Shown one piece after another: positions 8,059 through 17,456 of a DNA stretch of 64,000 nucleotides. A model generated the notes under the pieces. The model saw only the letters and a list, made by a program, of their open reading frames with translations, ran no database searches and had not been told where the DNA came from. The stretch spans positions 101,922 to 165,921 of the forward strand of contig JAEUHI010000011.1 in the NCBI GenBank assembly GCA_016795385.1, written 5' to 3'. The first letter of the stretch is position 1. Each line of letters begins with the position of its first letter. The translations under genes and the position numbers were made by a program. The stretch is from Verrucomicrobiales bacterium (GTDB lineage: Bacteria; Verrucomicrobiota; Verrucomicrobiia; Verrucomicrobiales; DEV007).

Positions 8059-11000
8059 TCACGGATTCGCGAAGGGCTCGAGCCAAGCACGCAACGCGGG
8101 ATCGGCGGATGCGGGCACCGGTTCAATCGAATCGGATCGTGGGCGCACGAGCCGGGACTCGCTGTCAATCGTGACCCCGACACGGTTTTCGATCCAGTCG
8201 GGCAGCCACGCCGGAGCGCGCTCGAGAAACGGAGGGACTTGGAGGAGGAGCCGCTCATCGCTTCCGAAGGCATGCACCGTGCCCCCGGCGGCGAGATCCC
8301 AGGCGAGACATCGGGCGACTTCGGGCCCGCGCAAAAGTCCGTCGAGACGACGCCCGCTCGCGACATCGAGCAGATGCAAGGCGCCCTCCCCCGCCGCGGC
8401 GAGCCGGCATCCCCCGGGATCCGGGGCGAGCGCGGTGATCGTGCCAGGGAGGTCGATCGGTGTCGGCAGCACCTGATCCGTTCTCCACTCCCACACCCGC
8501 ACCTGGCCCGAGGCGGCGAGGGCGACGCGGTCGGCATCAACGAAAGTCACGGCCGTGACCGGTCCGCGCTTCCAATCGCGGCGGGCGAGGCGTTCGCCTG
8601 ACAAAACCTCAAACACCGTGGTCGCTCCACCCGGATAGGCGATCGCGGCGAGCGTCCCGTCCTGCGAAAGCGCGAGCGCACTGGCTTTTCCCCACTCGCG
8701 CAGCGGCCCCATCCCCGACTCCCGCATCGCGACAAACACGCCCGGCGCGGGCGCAAGATCGATCAGGGCGGTTGCGCCATCCTTACTCACCGCGGCGAGG
8801 CGGATGTCGCCCTCGGAGGCACGCCAGAGAGGGCGCGGAGTTTCCGATCCGGCATCGTGACAAACCCACCCCTCCGCATCGATTCCGGTCCAGCCTTGCC
8901 CCTCGGTACCGGACGAAAGGGCGAGCCAATTCCTTGTCGGTGGTTTCTGCTCGACGACCGATTCACCCCGGGCCGGAGCGAGCCATTCGATGCGGTGATC
9001 CTCCTCGTGGATCAACACGATCGTCCTCCCCGAAGCATCCGCCCCGCCGTGAATGCGGCCTTCGATCGCGGGCCACTCCTCCCTCGCCGCGAGCTCGCCG
9101 AGACGCCGGCTCACGGGTCGCTCGAAAGCGGCTTGAGTGAGGATCGCGCCCACACCCGCCGGGAGAAGGAGACGCAGGGGTTTGTCCAAGGATAGCGTTT
9201 CGAGCACCGCCCCAGTCGCCAGATCGAGGACGCGAAGCGACGAAGGCGAAAGAGCGAGCAAGCCCTCGCCTCCTGGCAGAAAGCGAAGTTGCAGGACCGT
9301 CTCGCCGGTCGACTCGACGAGATGATCGCCCGGCGAGATCCAAACCGCGCCGTTTCTCCAGGAGGCGGCCACGAAGCCTCCCCCCTCGTCGATCGCTAGC
9401 GCGGTCGGCGGAGCCGGAATCGGGGCGGTCAATTCGCGCGGATGTTCCTGTGATTCATCGAAAAGGAGGATTCGGCCGCCCTCGAGCGAGACGAGCAACC
9501 GGCCACCGGAGGGAGAGACCGCCTCCCTGATCGGCAGCGAGGGAAAGGTATGGCTCGCGATCGTTTCCCCGCCCGGACTCCCGACGCATCGCAGCTCGCT
9601 GGCACCGAGCATCCAGAGATCACCGCTTGGCGTCCACGCAAGCCGACGGAGTCCGGCCGGGGTATCGGGTACCATTGTGACCCTCCCTTCGCCATCCACG
9701 ATCCCGACGCCCGCCTCCGTCGCGCAAGCGATCACGCCTCCGTCGGAGATCGCCAGCAAGGAAAGATCGATCCCGGAGTTCAAGGAAATCTCCTCGGATC
9801 GGAAGGCCCCTCTTTTGAAGCGTGTCAGGGTCGTTTTCCCGGAGGTCTCATCACGTGAGATCAACGCGGCCCACTCGCCGTTCGCCGACAAGACGAAGGC
9901 CGTCACTTCTCCTTCGGGATAGTCGAGCGAGGGAGCCACCGGCCGTGGATAGGATTGATGGCGCAGGGTGCTCAAGGCCAATCCTAGCGCGGCCTGGTTC
10001 TCCGGATCCTGCCGCAGCGCGATGGCGAGGTGCGCGAGGGCGTGGGCGGGACGCCGCCTCTCGCGCATGATCGCCGAGGCGTAGTGCTCGTTCGCCGCGG
10101 CGTGGTCGCGCTCCTCCCGGCGAGATTCGCTCTCGGCGAGGGCGCGGCGGATCTCGGTATTCTTCTGCCAGAGCACCACCACGAGCGAAATGACGGAAAG
10201 CATCAGCGCGGTGATCAAGCCGGCCATCGCGCGATGGCGTTTCGCCCACTTCGAGAGGAGATAAAAGGTGGATTTCGGCGCGGCGACGAGTGGACGCCCC
10301 TCGAGCCAGGCTTCGAGATCCTCGGCAAGGGCACCGGCGGTGGCGTATCGTCGTCCGACCTCGGCATCGGTGGCTTTCTCCGCGATCCAGCGAAGCTCCG
10401 CCGGCACCGCGGCGCCACCCGGCAAACGGACCCGTGTCTCCTCCCCATCGGGCGACTGCATCGGTGTTGAACCGGTCAACAGTTCCCAGAAAATCGCCCC
10501 GAGGGCAAAGACATCGGCCCGGGTGTCGGCGGCGCTCCGGTTCTGCGAAGATTGCAGACGTTCGGGGCTCATGTAGCCGGGCGTGCCCACGACCTGACGG
10601 ATCTGCGTGTACATCACCCCCGTCACGAGCGGACCATCGAGCGCTTTGGCGATACCGAAGTCGATCACCTTCGGCTCGAGGGTGCCACCATCTCCCTCGG
10701 CAATGAGGAGGTTCGAGGGTTTCAGATCGCGGTGGATGATGCCCTTGAGGTGCGCGTGGGCCACCGCCTTGGCGACGTCGCGCATCATCGAAACCTTCTC
10801 GCGCAGGCCGAGCTTGCGGGCCACGACATCGATCGTGCCTCCCTCGACCAGTTCCATCGCGATGTAGGGACGTCCGTCCTCCGTCTCGCCGGCGTCGAAG
10901 ATTCTGGCAATGTGAGGATGATTCATCAGGGCGAGGGCCTGACGTTCCTGCTCGAAGCGCGTCAACAACTCGCGGGTCGAGCATCCCTGCCGCAGCACCT

Positions 11001-11226
11001 TCATCGCCACCGGACGCCGGATCGGCGCGAGCTGCTCCGCCTCATAGACCTGGCCGAAACCACCTTCACCGAGGAGTCGCTTCAGCCGATACCCTTCGAC
11101 GAGCGGCAGGTCCTCGCTGAGGTCCGCCTCGCTTTGCCCATCGTCTCCGCCACCGCTGAAGCCGAAGAGCGCGGCCTCAAGGAGGTCCGCGGCTTTCTCG
11201 GCATCGCTGGGAGTCGGATCGATCAT
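8059..11226 (-). CDS. Transmembrane Ser/Thr protein kinase with beta-propeller sensor
   Basis: The product has 1055 residues. The Hanks-type kinase domain spans about 46-310. It shows GEGGFG (53-58), AMK (Lys76), HRDLKPSN (Asp167), DFG (Asp189) and MSPE, so it should be active. A single membrane segment (about 334-353) is followed by a short coiled-coil stretch (354-385). A long C-terminal half contains WD40/PQQ-like repeats (for example LAISDGGVIACATEAGVGIVDGEG-type blades). This places a propeller beyond the membrane as a probable ligand or protein sensor. It starts 28 bases after the ECF sigma gene on the same strand, a pairing common in Planctomycetes and Verrucomicrobia. Confidence 0.92.
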   Translation of the reverse strand: MIDPTPSDAEKAADLLEAALFGFSGGGDDGQSEADLSEDLPLVEGYRLKRLLGEGGFGQVYEAEQLAPIRRPVAMKVLRQGCSTRELLTRFEQERQALALMNHPHIARIFDAGETEDGRPYIAMELVEGGTIDVVARKLGLREKVSMMRDVAKAVAHAHLKGIIHRDLKPSNLLIAEGDGGTLEPKVIDFGIAKALDGPLVTGVMYTQIRQVVGTPGYMSPERLQSSQNRSAADTRADVFALGAIFWELLTGSTPMQSPDGEETRVRLPGGAAVPAELRWIAEKATDAEVGRRYATAGALAEDLEAWLEGRPLVAAPKSTFYLLSKWAKRHRAMAGLITALMLSVISLVVVLWQKNTEIRRALAESESRREERDHAAANEHYASAIMRERRRPAHALAHLAIALRQDPENQAALGLALSTLRHQSYPRPVAPSLDYPEGEVTAFVLSANGEWAALISRDETSGKTTLTRFKRGAFRSEEISLNSGIDLSLLAISDGGVIACATEAGVGIVDGEGRVTMVPDTPAGLRRLAWTPSGDLWMLGASELRCVGSPGGETIASHTFPSLPIREAVSPSGGRLLVSLEGGRILLFDESQEHPRELTAPIPAPPTALAIDEGGGFVAASWRNGAVWISPGDHLVESTGETVLQLRFLPGGEGLLALSPSSLRVLDLATGAVLETLSLDKPLRLLLPAGVGAILTQAAFERPVSRRLGELAAREEWPAIEGRIHGGADASGRTIVLIHEEDHRIEWLAPARGESVVEQKPPTRNWLALSSGTEGQGWTGIDAEGWVCHDAGSETPRPLWRASEGDIRLAAVSKDGATALIDLAPAPGVFVAMRESGMGPLREWGKASALALSQDGTLAAIAYPGGATTVFEVLSGERLARRDWKRGPVTAVTFVDADRVALAASGQVRVWEWRTDQVLPTPIDLPGTITALAPDPGGCRLAAAGEGALHLLDVASGRRLDGLLRGPEVARCLAWDLAAGGTVHAFGSDERLLLQVPPFLERAPAWLPDWIENRVGVTIDSESRLVRPRSDSIEPVPASADPALRAWLEPFANP

Positions 11227-11254
11227 TTCCGGAACAGGCGGACGCCGTCACGCT

Positions 11255-12010
11255 TTACGTTTTCCGCAGCATCGTGATCATGGCGCGAATCTCCGGCTCG
11301 ATTTGATCCTCCGACTCCACCGTCGCCGCGACATGACGAAAGAGGAGATTGCGGAAGCGCAGGCGAAGCCGATGGAGAGCGACGCGGTAGGCCCCAGGAG
11401 TCAATCCGGTGCGCTGGGCGCGAAGCGAGGTCTCCGCAGCATCCCCTGGATCAGTGAGGGCGGGCTGGAGTTGATCAAAGAGTTCTCCCTTTCCCTGTGC
11501 CGCATAATCGGCCCGCAGTTCTTTGAGAACATGATCGAGCAAGGTGAGCGCCCACTCGCGGTCGAAAGCTTCGTCGGGCTGGGTCACGGCGGAAAGAGGC
11601 AATTCATCGCTTTCGGAGTCGCGCTCCTCGTCGAGCGAGACGTGGGCCGCCCCGCCTCCGCGGCGCTGGGCGTTGCGGTCGCGCCGGACATTCGCGAGAA
11701 AATGATTCAGCGCGGTGAGCAGGTAGGATCGCAGCCGCCCTTTCGCCGGATCGACTGCTTCGAAATAGCCTTTCCGCACCACTGTGGCGAGGAACTCCTG
11801 GGTCAGGTCCTCGGCATCGTGGGAGTCGAAGCCGCGTTTTTCAATGCAGATCCGCAGTGGACGCCAATAGAGCCCCACCACCTCGCCGAGCGCCTCGTGC
11901 GCCCCCGTGTCGCCGCCGCGCGATTGCATCAGCCGCGTCCACGGCGTGTGCGGCATCAGTCCGGTGCGGACGGAGGCTCGTTTAGGGATGATGGGAGCGG
12001 AAACGGACAT
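11255..12010 (-). CDS. ECF-type RNA polymerase sigma factor (STK-linked)
   Basis: The protein has 251 residues. Region 2 is visible in SHDAEDLTQEFLATVV (about 63-78) with the -10-recognising helix RGKxRSYLLTALNHFLANxRR. A region-4-like helix-turn-helix lies near residues 195-240 (TPGAYRVALHRLRLRFRNLL). It lacks the longer domains of housekeeping sigma factors. The directly downstream Ser/Thr kinase suggests control by phosphorylation instead of an anti-sigma factor, as proposed for STK-associated ECF groups. It is divergent from the vWA-like gene across a 147-base gap that probably holds both promoters. Confidence 0.88.
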   Translation of the reverse strand: MSVSAPIIPKRASVRTGLMPHTPWTRLMQSRGGDTGAHEALGEVVGLYWRPLRICIEKRGFDSHDAEDLTQEFLATVVRKGYFEAVDPAKGRLRSYLLTALNHFLANVRRDRNAQRRGGGAAHVSLDEERDSESDELPLSAVTQPDEAFDREWALTLLDHVLKELRADYAAQGKGELFDQLQPALTDPGDAAETSLRAQRTGLTPGAYRVALHRLRLRFRNLLFRHVAATVESEDQIEPEIRAMITMLRKT

Positions 12011-12157
12011 CCGGAGACGGGAATCGATACCACGAAAGCCCGACGACGACGAATCCGATTTCCCCGGTCCCGGTCACAAACTGGCCCGAATCGGTCAATC
12101 AGGAAAGTTGCCCGCGCGCCGTCATTGGTGCTACTCTGGGAAATTCCCTGCACCTCC

Positions 12158-14017
12158 ATGATCGACAAGGAGCCCCTCTATGCCCGACTCGAGGAATTCC
12201 CGGAGGACTGGGAAAACCGGATCGCTCTGATCGAGATCGCGATCCGCGAAGACGATCCTGCCGCCGCGAAGCGCCTCGTGCGCGCTTCCCCGGCCCACGT
12301 GGCGACGCCGCCGGAGATCCAGATCAGGCTCCACGCCCTGCTCACCCGGGGAAAAGCCGCCCTCGATCCCCTTCCTTCACCCCCGGAGCCCATGCCGGCG
12401 GCAGTGGATCCCGAAGTGACGGCGCCTACTCCGCCCCGGGAACCGGATCCGTCTACGCTCACCGCAACACCGTCGGCGGATGCAGGGGGCGGGCTTGCTG
12501 CCCTTGTCGAATCCGACAGAACCCCGCCATTGAGACAGCGTCAGGATCAGCCGATCTCCTCCCGCACCCATCGCGGGAAGTCGTCCGCCGCCCCTACCCT
12601 CGTCCGCCCGCCGGCCCGCGACAAATGGGCCGATTACGATGGAGGCCTTGAACTCGTGCCCCTCGAGGTTCCCGAAAGAATCGAGAAACCCTCCTCCGCC
12701 CCCGAGCGGATGTCGGCGCTATCGCTCGCGATCATCGCCCATTTTGTCCTGCTCATCGCCCTCAGCGTCGTGGTCGTGAGCGTGCATCGACCCGAGCCGC
12801 CGCAACTCGTCGTCTCCGTCGTGCACGAGCGCGAGGCAGAACTCGTCACGCCGCGCATCACCCGGCCCACGCCCGAGGTGCGGCCTTCCGCGGCCTCGGC
12901 ACAATCCGTCGACGTCATCACCTCCCTCTCGACCTCCTCGAATTTCAATGTGCCCGACGTCGAGACTCCTTCCGACACCCTCCTCGCCACGACCCTGCCC
13001 GGCGTCGCGCCCTCCGGCAGCGGGATGAGCTTTTCCACCGCTGCGGTCGACAGCTCGGACGTCAATTTCTTCGGCCTCTCGGGCAGCGGCCGAAAGATCG
13101 TCTTCATCATCGACGCCACCCCCGAGATGCTCGTCGATGAAAAAGGCGGCATGAGCGCCTACAACAAGGTGAAGGACGAGGTCGGCATCATGCTCGCGAA
13201 CCTGAACCGCGGCACCCATTTCAACCTGCTGCTCTATCAGGGCAAGGAAGTCGTCGCCTTCCGTCCCGAAATGGTGCCAGGCCTGCCCTCGAACCTGCGC
13301 CAGGCCATCGAATGGCTCGATCCCCTCAACCGCGACTATGGAGCCCTCGGGCTGCGGGGCGATTTCGGAACCCCCGTCGAAGTCAGCACGAATGAGAAAC
13401 TGCCCATCGCCGCCGTCGATGTCGCGCACTATACGAAAGCGGTGCAGAAGGCGCTCGAATGGCAGGCCAGCGCGATCTTTTGCATCACGGCGGGCTACCG
13501 GGGCATGGCGCGCGCGCCAACTCCGGAGATGTTGGAAAAGATGTCGAAGATGCCTCCCGCTGATCCCGGCACTGTCGATCCACGCGAGCAGGAGGCCTGG
13601 CAAAAAGCCGTCGCCAAAACCCGTGAATGGCTCGAAAAAGAAAACGCGGCGCGAAGGGAAAAAGGCCTCGATCCCAAGGTGGTGACCAATTTCGGCCAGC
13701 TCGTGCGCGAGATCACCGGAGCGACTCCACCGCAGCGCCGGGGCGGCAACGACGGGGGCAATGAGATGCCCGGAATGCCCGATGTCACGCCGGAAGACAT
13801 CGAGCGACAGGTGGACCTGCTCGTGAAATGGCAATTCAAGGAACAGGGCCACGAGGAACCGAGCGTTCATATGGTCCTGTTCCTCGGCGAAGAGGAAGAG
13901 ATCGCCGATGAGGAGGAGGATCACTTCAAGAACCTCGTTCGCAAAAACCGCGGCAAACTGAAGATCCTCCGTGGACTCGCCGCGTTGAAAAACGTGACCG
14001 GCGCGGGATCGGAGTGA
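12158..14017 (+). CDS. Membrane-anchored vWA-like protein
   Basis: The product has 619 residues. A cytoplasmic N-terminus (about 1-185) has a helical opening followed by a Pro-rich linker. A single membrane segment lies at about 188-208. A Pro/Ser-rich stretch leads to a von Willebrand factor A-like domain beginning GRKIVFIIDATPEM (Asp319). The usual MIDAS DxSxS reads D-A-T-P-E, so metal binding may be lost. The C-terminus is acidic (EEEEIADEEEDHFK). Similar proteins in PVC bacteria are uncharacterised. The ATG at 12158 was chosen because upstream frame is antisense to the sigma gene. Its placement opposite the sigma-kinase pair suggests a shared signalling theme. Confidence 0.7.
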   Translation: MIDKEPLYARLEEFPEDWENRIALIEIAIREDDPAAAKRLVRASPAHVATPPEIQIRLHALLTRGKAALDPLPSPPEPMPAAVDPEVTAPTPPREPDPSTLTATPSADAGGGLAALVESDRTPPLRQRQDQPISSRTHRGKSSAAPTLVRPPARDKWADYDGGLELVPLEVPERIEKPSSAPERMSALSLAIIAHFVLLIALSVVVVSVHRPEPPQLVVSVVHEREAELVTPRITRPTPEVRPSAASAQSVDVITSLSTSSNFNVPDVETPSDTLLATTLPGVAPSGSGMSFSTAAVDSSDVNFFGLSGSGRKIVFIIDATPEMLVDEKGGMSAYNKVKDEVGIMLANLNRGTHFNLLLYQGKEVVAFRPEMVPGLPSNLRQAIEWLDPLNRDYGALGLRGDFGTPVEVSTNEKLPIAAVDVAHYTKAVQKALEWQASAIFCITAGYRGMARAPTPEMLEKMSKMPPADPGTVDPREQEAWQKAVAKTREWLEKENAARREKGLDPKVVTNFGQLVREITGATPPQRRGGNDGGNEMPGMPDVTPEDIERQVDLLVKWQFKEQGHEEPSVHMVLFLGEEEEIADEEEDHFKNLVRKNRGKLKILRGLAALKNVTGAGSE

Positions 14018-14039
14018 TCTGCCTTACCCTCTTCACTTC

Positions 14040-15518
14040 ATGACCAGACCCTCTTGGATCACCGCCCTGCTCGCGGTTTGCACCTCCCTCTCCGCCGCGG
14101 AGAAGCCCAACGTCCTCCTCCTTCTCGTCGACGACCTCAAACCCGCGCTCGGATGCTACGGTGATCCCCATGCGAAGACGCCGAATCTCGACGCCCTCGC
14201 CTCGCGGGGGATGCGTTTCGACCTCGCCTACTGCAATCAGGCGGTCTGCGCGCCCTCGCGATTTCACCTGATGTTGGGATCGCACTCGACCTCGACGGGA
14301 CTCTTCGGACTCGGGGACCAACTCCGGGAAAAATGGCCCGACGCGGTGACCCTGCCCCAGCATTTTGCGAAACACGGCGGTTACCGCACCGAGTCGATCG
14401 GCAAGGTCTTCCACGTCGGCCACGGCAACGAGGGAGACCCGTCCTCCTTCACCGTGCCACCCTTCAAGGACAAGGTCATCGAATACCTCGATCCCGCGAG
14501 CACCCACGGAGGACAATTGACGCGCGAGGAAGCACTCTTCACGAACCAGCGCCTCGACGAGATCCCGTCGCTCCCCCGCGGCGCGGCCTGGGAATCGCCC
14601 GATGTTCCCGACGAGGCCTACGCCGATGGACGCGTCGCGAACGAAGCGGTGAAACGGCTCGGCGAGGCGAAAACGAGGCGCGAAAAGGAAGGCACTCCCT
14701 TTTTCATGGCCGTGGGTTTCGTCCGGCCGCACCTGCCCTTTTCAGCACCTAAAAGGTATTGGGATCTCCACGATCCCGCGACCCTGCCATTACCAGAAAA
14801 GGAAACGCCACCGATCGATTCGCCGCCCGTCGCGAACAAGGTCGGCGGAGAGATCGCCGCCTATGATCCCGTGCCGGTGAAGACGCCGGGAGCGAAATTT
14901 CCCGAAGAACTGAAACGGAATCTCATCCACGGCTACTACGCGGGCACGAGCTATGTCGATGCCCAGATTGGGAAGGTGCTCGCCGCGCTTGATGATCTGG
15001 GCCTCGATGAGAACACGATCGTCGTCCTCTGGGGGGATCACGGCTTCCACCTCGGCGACCACGGAATCTGGACGAAACACACGAACTACGAGCAGGCCAC
15101 GCGGATTCCCCTCGTGATCGTCGCTCCGGGGCTCACCGAGGCGGGATCGTCGAGCCGACAGCCCTGTGGCACGGTCGATCTGTTCCCGACCCTCGCCGAG
15201 CTCGCCGGATTGCCCGCCCCAACCGGCCCCCAGCCCATCGATGGACTCAGCCTCGTGCCGGTCCTCCGCGATCCGGAGGCACGCGTGCGCGACCATACCT
15301 TCCACTGTTTCCCCAAGGCGAAACTCGGCCGCGCCATCCGCACGGAGCGCTACCGACTCGTCGAGTGGAAGGAGACGGATAAGCCGGACTCCGCCCCGGT
15401 CTGGGAACTTTACGATCTCATCGAGGATCCTGACGAAACGAGAAATCTGGCGCGGGATCGTCCCGGAGTCATCGCGGAGCTGCGGGCGATGCTGGCGGGG
15501 CACGGTGAGAGCCGTTAG
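14040..15518 (+). CDS. Secreted iduronate-2-sulfatase-like sulfatase
   Basis: The protein has 492 residues with a signal peptide (about 1-20). LVDDLKP (Asp31, Asp32) and CAPSR (Cys70) give the formylglycine active site. NAVKRLGEAK, FVRPHLPFSAPKRYWDLHD and GDHGFHLGDHGIWTKH are features of the iduronate-2-sulfatase branch (family S1_7-like). The reaction is hydrolysis of sulfate esters on uronic-acid-containing polysaccharides outside the cytoplasm. It begins 22 bases after the vWA-like gene and may be cotranscribed. It is not close in sequence to the first sulfatase, so the window carries two sulfatase types. Confidence 0.9.
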   Translation: MTRPSWITALLAVCTSLSAAEKPNVLLLLVDDLKPALGCYGDPHAKTPNLDALASRGMRFDLAYCNQAVCAPSRFHLMLGSHSTSTGLFGLGDQLREKWPDAVTLPQHFAKHGGYRTESIGKVFHVGHGNEGDPSSFTVPPFKDKVIEYLDPASTHGGQLTREEALFTNQRLDEIPSLPRGAAWESPDVPDEAYADGRVANEAVKRLGEAKTRREKEGTPFFMAVGFVRPHLPFSAPKRYWDLHDPATLPLPEKETPPIDSPPVANKVGGEIAAYDPVPVKTPGAKFPEELKRNLIHGYYAGTSYVDAQIGKVLAALDDLGLDENTIVVLWGDHGFHLGDHGIWTKHTNYEQATRIPLVIVAPGLTEAGSSSRQPCGTVDLFPTLAELAGLPAPTGPQPIDGLSLVPVLRDPEARVRDHTFHCFPKAKLGRAIRTERYRLVEWKETDKPDSAPVWELYDLIEDPDETRNLARDRPGVIAELRAMLAGHGESR

Positions 15519-15577
15519 GATTCTTTGACTAATTGCATACCCGGGCATGAGACGGGTCACGGCTCCGACCTTACACC

Positions 15578-16111
15578 TTACTTTGGTTCATCCGAGCGCG
15601 CGGATTCGCGAAATCGATCGGCGAATTCAATCCAATCGCGATCCACGGACAAACCTTCGCGCTCCACGACCCGGCGCAGGACCTTCATGAACGAATAGTT
15701 CGGCTGATACCGCGTCCCTCCATGCCGATCCCACTCAATCAGATCGCACTCGAAGCAGATCACCAGCCGGTTGATCGTTCCATCCATCAACAAGAATTCA
15801 ATGGTGTGGTGCGGACTGATCTTGCACATGTTCGGCACCGGGACCGGAGCAACGGGCAAGCGTTTGGAATCTTCCAAAAAACGGTCGCGACTCTCTCCGG
15901 AAAGAGCCACTGAACGATACACAAGCTCCCCGCGAGTGTATTGCTCCGACTCCCACTCGCTGGAATGCTCGATCAGACGAATTTCTTTCGAGTTCGCGAC
16001 CGTCGAAATGAGCTTTGATCGCAGTGAGATCGATGGATAGACGAGAAACCCCACCGGCAACACGAGAACAGCAGCTATGATGGCGATAGGCGTGAGCTTG
16101 CGCTTTTTCAT
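15578..16111 (-). CDS. Uncharacterised membrane-anchored protein
   Basis: The product has 177 residues. A lysine-rich start (MKKRK) and one hydrophobic segment (about 8-28) suggest an N-terminal anchor or uncleaved signal. The remaining domain is mixed alpha/beta with several Arg/Glu-rich stretches and two nearby cysteines in VICFECDLIEWDRHGG. I do not recognise the family. It has lower GC-biased codon use and more AT-rich codons than its neighbours, which might reflect transfer. It is convergent with the upstream sulfatase. Confidence 0.55.
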   Translation of the reverse strand: MKKRKLTPIAIIAAVLVLPVGFLVYPSISLRSKLISTVANSKEIRLIEHSSEWESEQYTRGELVYRSVALSGESRDRFLEDSKRLPVAPVPVPNMCKISPHHTIEFLLMDGTINRLVICFECDLIEWDRHGGTRYQPNYSFMKVLRRVVEREGLSVDRDWIEFADRFRESARSDEPK

Positions 16112-16154
16112 GATTCCGTGTGACGTTTAGTGGGAAATACGTCCGGAGTCGATG

Positions 16155-17324
16155 CTATTCGATCCACTCCAGCGCAGCGTGGCGGAACGCCTCGTCGACC
16201 TCCGGTCCCGGGGTTTTGCCCTCATACCACTGGCGTGCCCGGGCGTAGAAGGAGCGATGGGTCTCGTAGATCGGCTGCTTCACGCCCTGATCGTCGATCA
16301 TCCAGAAGCCGCGGTGTGTGCCATCGGCATCGAGTTCGTTGTTGTAGAGCTGCCAGTAGAGGATGAAGGGACACCCCCATTCCAATCCGGCGCGGATCAC
16401 GGTGAGGCTGCGGGACTTTTGTTCCTCCGGAGAGTTCTTCACTTCGCCGTCTTTCCGGACCCAGAATCCATATTCTCCGATGAAGACGCGACGCCGCCCT
16501 TCTAGCGCGGGCTTGGCTTTCAATTGGCTCTGGAGATAATCGAGAACGCGCTTCAACCGTTCGGGATCGGACTGGCTGTCGTAGGCGGAATAGGAGACGA
16601 AGTCGATGTCGACCTGCGGCAGCACGGTATTGGCAAGACTCGGACGATTTTCCAACAAGGAGATGGTGGGATGATTCACCTCCGTGTAGTGCCAGACCTC
16701 GACGTCGTGATGAGGCGTGTCCCTTTTGGCATCATCGACGGCCTGTTGCCGGATCTTGAGCCAATCGGTGAAACCACGGACGCGTGCGTCGTCCGACATC
16801 GCGGCATCGCCCGCTTTCCCGATCCCATCAGGACGCAGCATGTTGTCTCCCTCCCAATGCCCCAGGTAGAAGCGCTTGCCGGTTCCATCAAAGGCCTTCA
16901 GCAGGTGGACGGAAAGTTCATACACCTGGCGATACTCGCGGACCGCCTGCTCCGGGTCGAGCCCCTTTGCCCACGCACCTTCTTCGCGGGCGTCGACCCA
17001 CATGAGGAAGTCGCGGAACGGCATTCCGAGCACCCGGAGATAAGACGGATCTTTGCGGACGAGATCGGCGACGCTATGGATTTCGGCATGCCCCTTCGGC
17101 ACGCGCAAGGCGAACTTGAAGCTCGAAGCCCCCAGCTCCGCGACGACTTCGGCGGTTTCGACGAGGGCGGGTTCTTCGGTGAACTGGTACTTTCCTCCAA
17201 TGGCTTGGACGCCGAGCACGAGATTCGGTGTCGTGATCTTTCCCTGCGCCAAAGCGCAAGGCAGCACCGGGGCTGATCCGGTGGCGAGAGCGACGATCGT
17301 CATCTGTTGGAGCAGTCGATTCAT
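16155..17324 (-). CDS. Exported glycoside hydrolase-like TIM-barrel protein
   Basis: The product has 389 residues with a signal peptide ending near CALA-QG (about 27). The pattern of beta-strands is that of a clan GH-A type barrel. HYTEVNHP is placed where the acid/base Glu should be and FIGEYGFW where the nucleophile Glu sits. The W-rich end (ILYWQLYNNE, GFWMIDDQG) resembles glycanases. The substrate and exact GH family cannot be assigned by eye. The sulfatase at 14040 suggests a polysaccharide-degradation context. It is divergent from the SDR gene. Confidence 0.6.
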   Translation of the reverse strand: MNRLLQQMTIVALATGSAPVLPCALAQGKITTPNLVLGVQAIGGKYQFTEEPALVETAEVVAELGASSFKFALRVPKGHAEIHSVADLVRKDPSYLRVLGMPFRDFLMWVDAREEGAWAKGLDPEQAVREYRQVYELSVHLLKAFDGTGKRFYLGHWEGDNMLRPDGIGKAGDAAMSDDARVRGFTDWLKIRQQAVDDAKRDTPHHDVEVWHYTEVNHPTISLLENRPSLANTVLPQVDIDFVSYSAYDSQSDPERLKRVLDYLQSQLKAKPALEGRRRVFIGEYGFWVRKDGEVKNSPEEQKSRSLTVIRAGLEWGCPFILYWQLYNNELDADGTHRGFWMIDDQGVKQPIYETHRSFYARARQWYEGKTPGPEVDEAFRHAALEWIE

Positions 17325-17456
17325 GGATGGTGAATCTTAGCACCGATCCGTCGGGAACATGGCCCAAAGATCCGGGGGCGGTCCCCTCCCCTCATCATGC
17401 CGCATTTTCCGCTTCGCAGATCGAGGGTCAGCGATCAGAGTCGGAGGTGATCTCAC

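Noticed and set aside
11303..12157. Plus-strand extension of the vWA-like gene to 11303.
   Set aside because: It is antisense to the ECF sigma gene and its translation resembles no N-terminus; ATG 12158 gives a better start.
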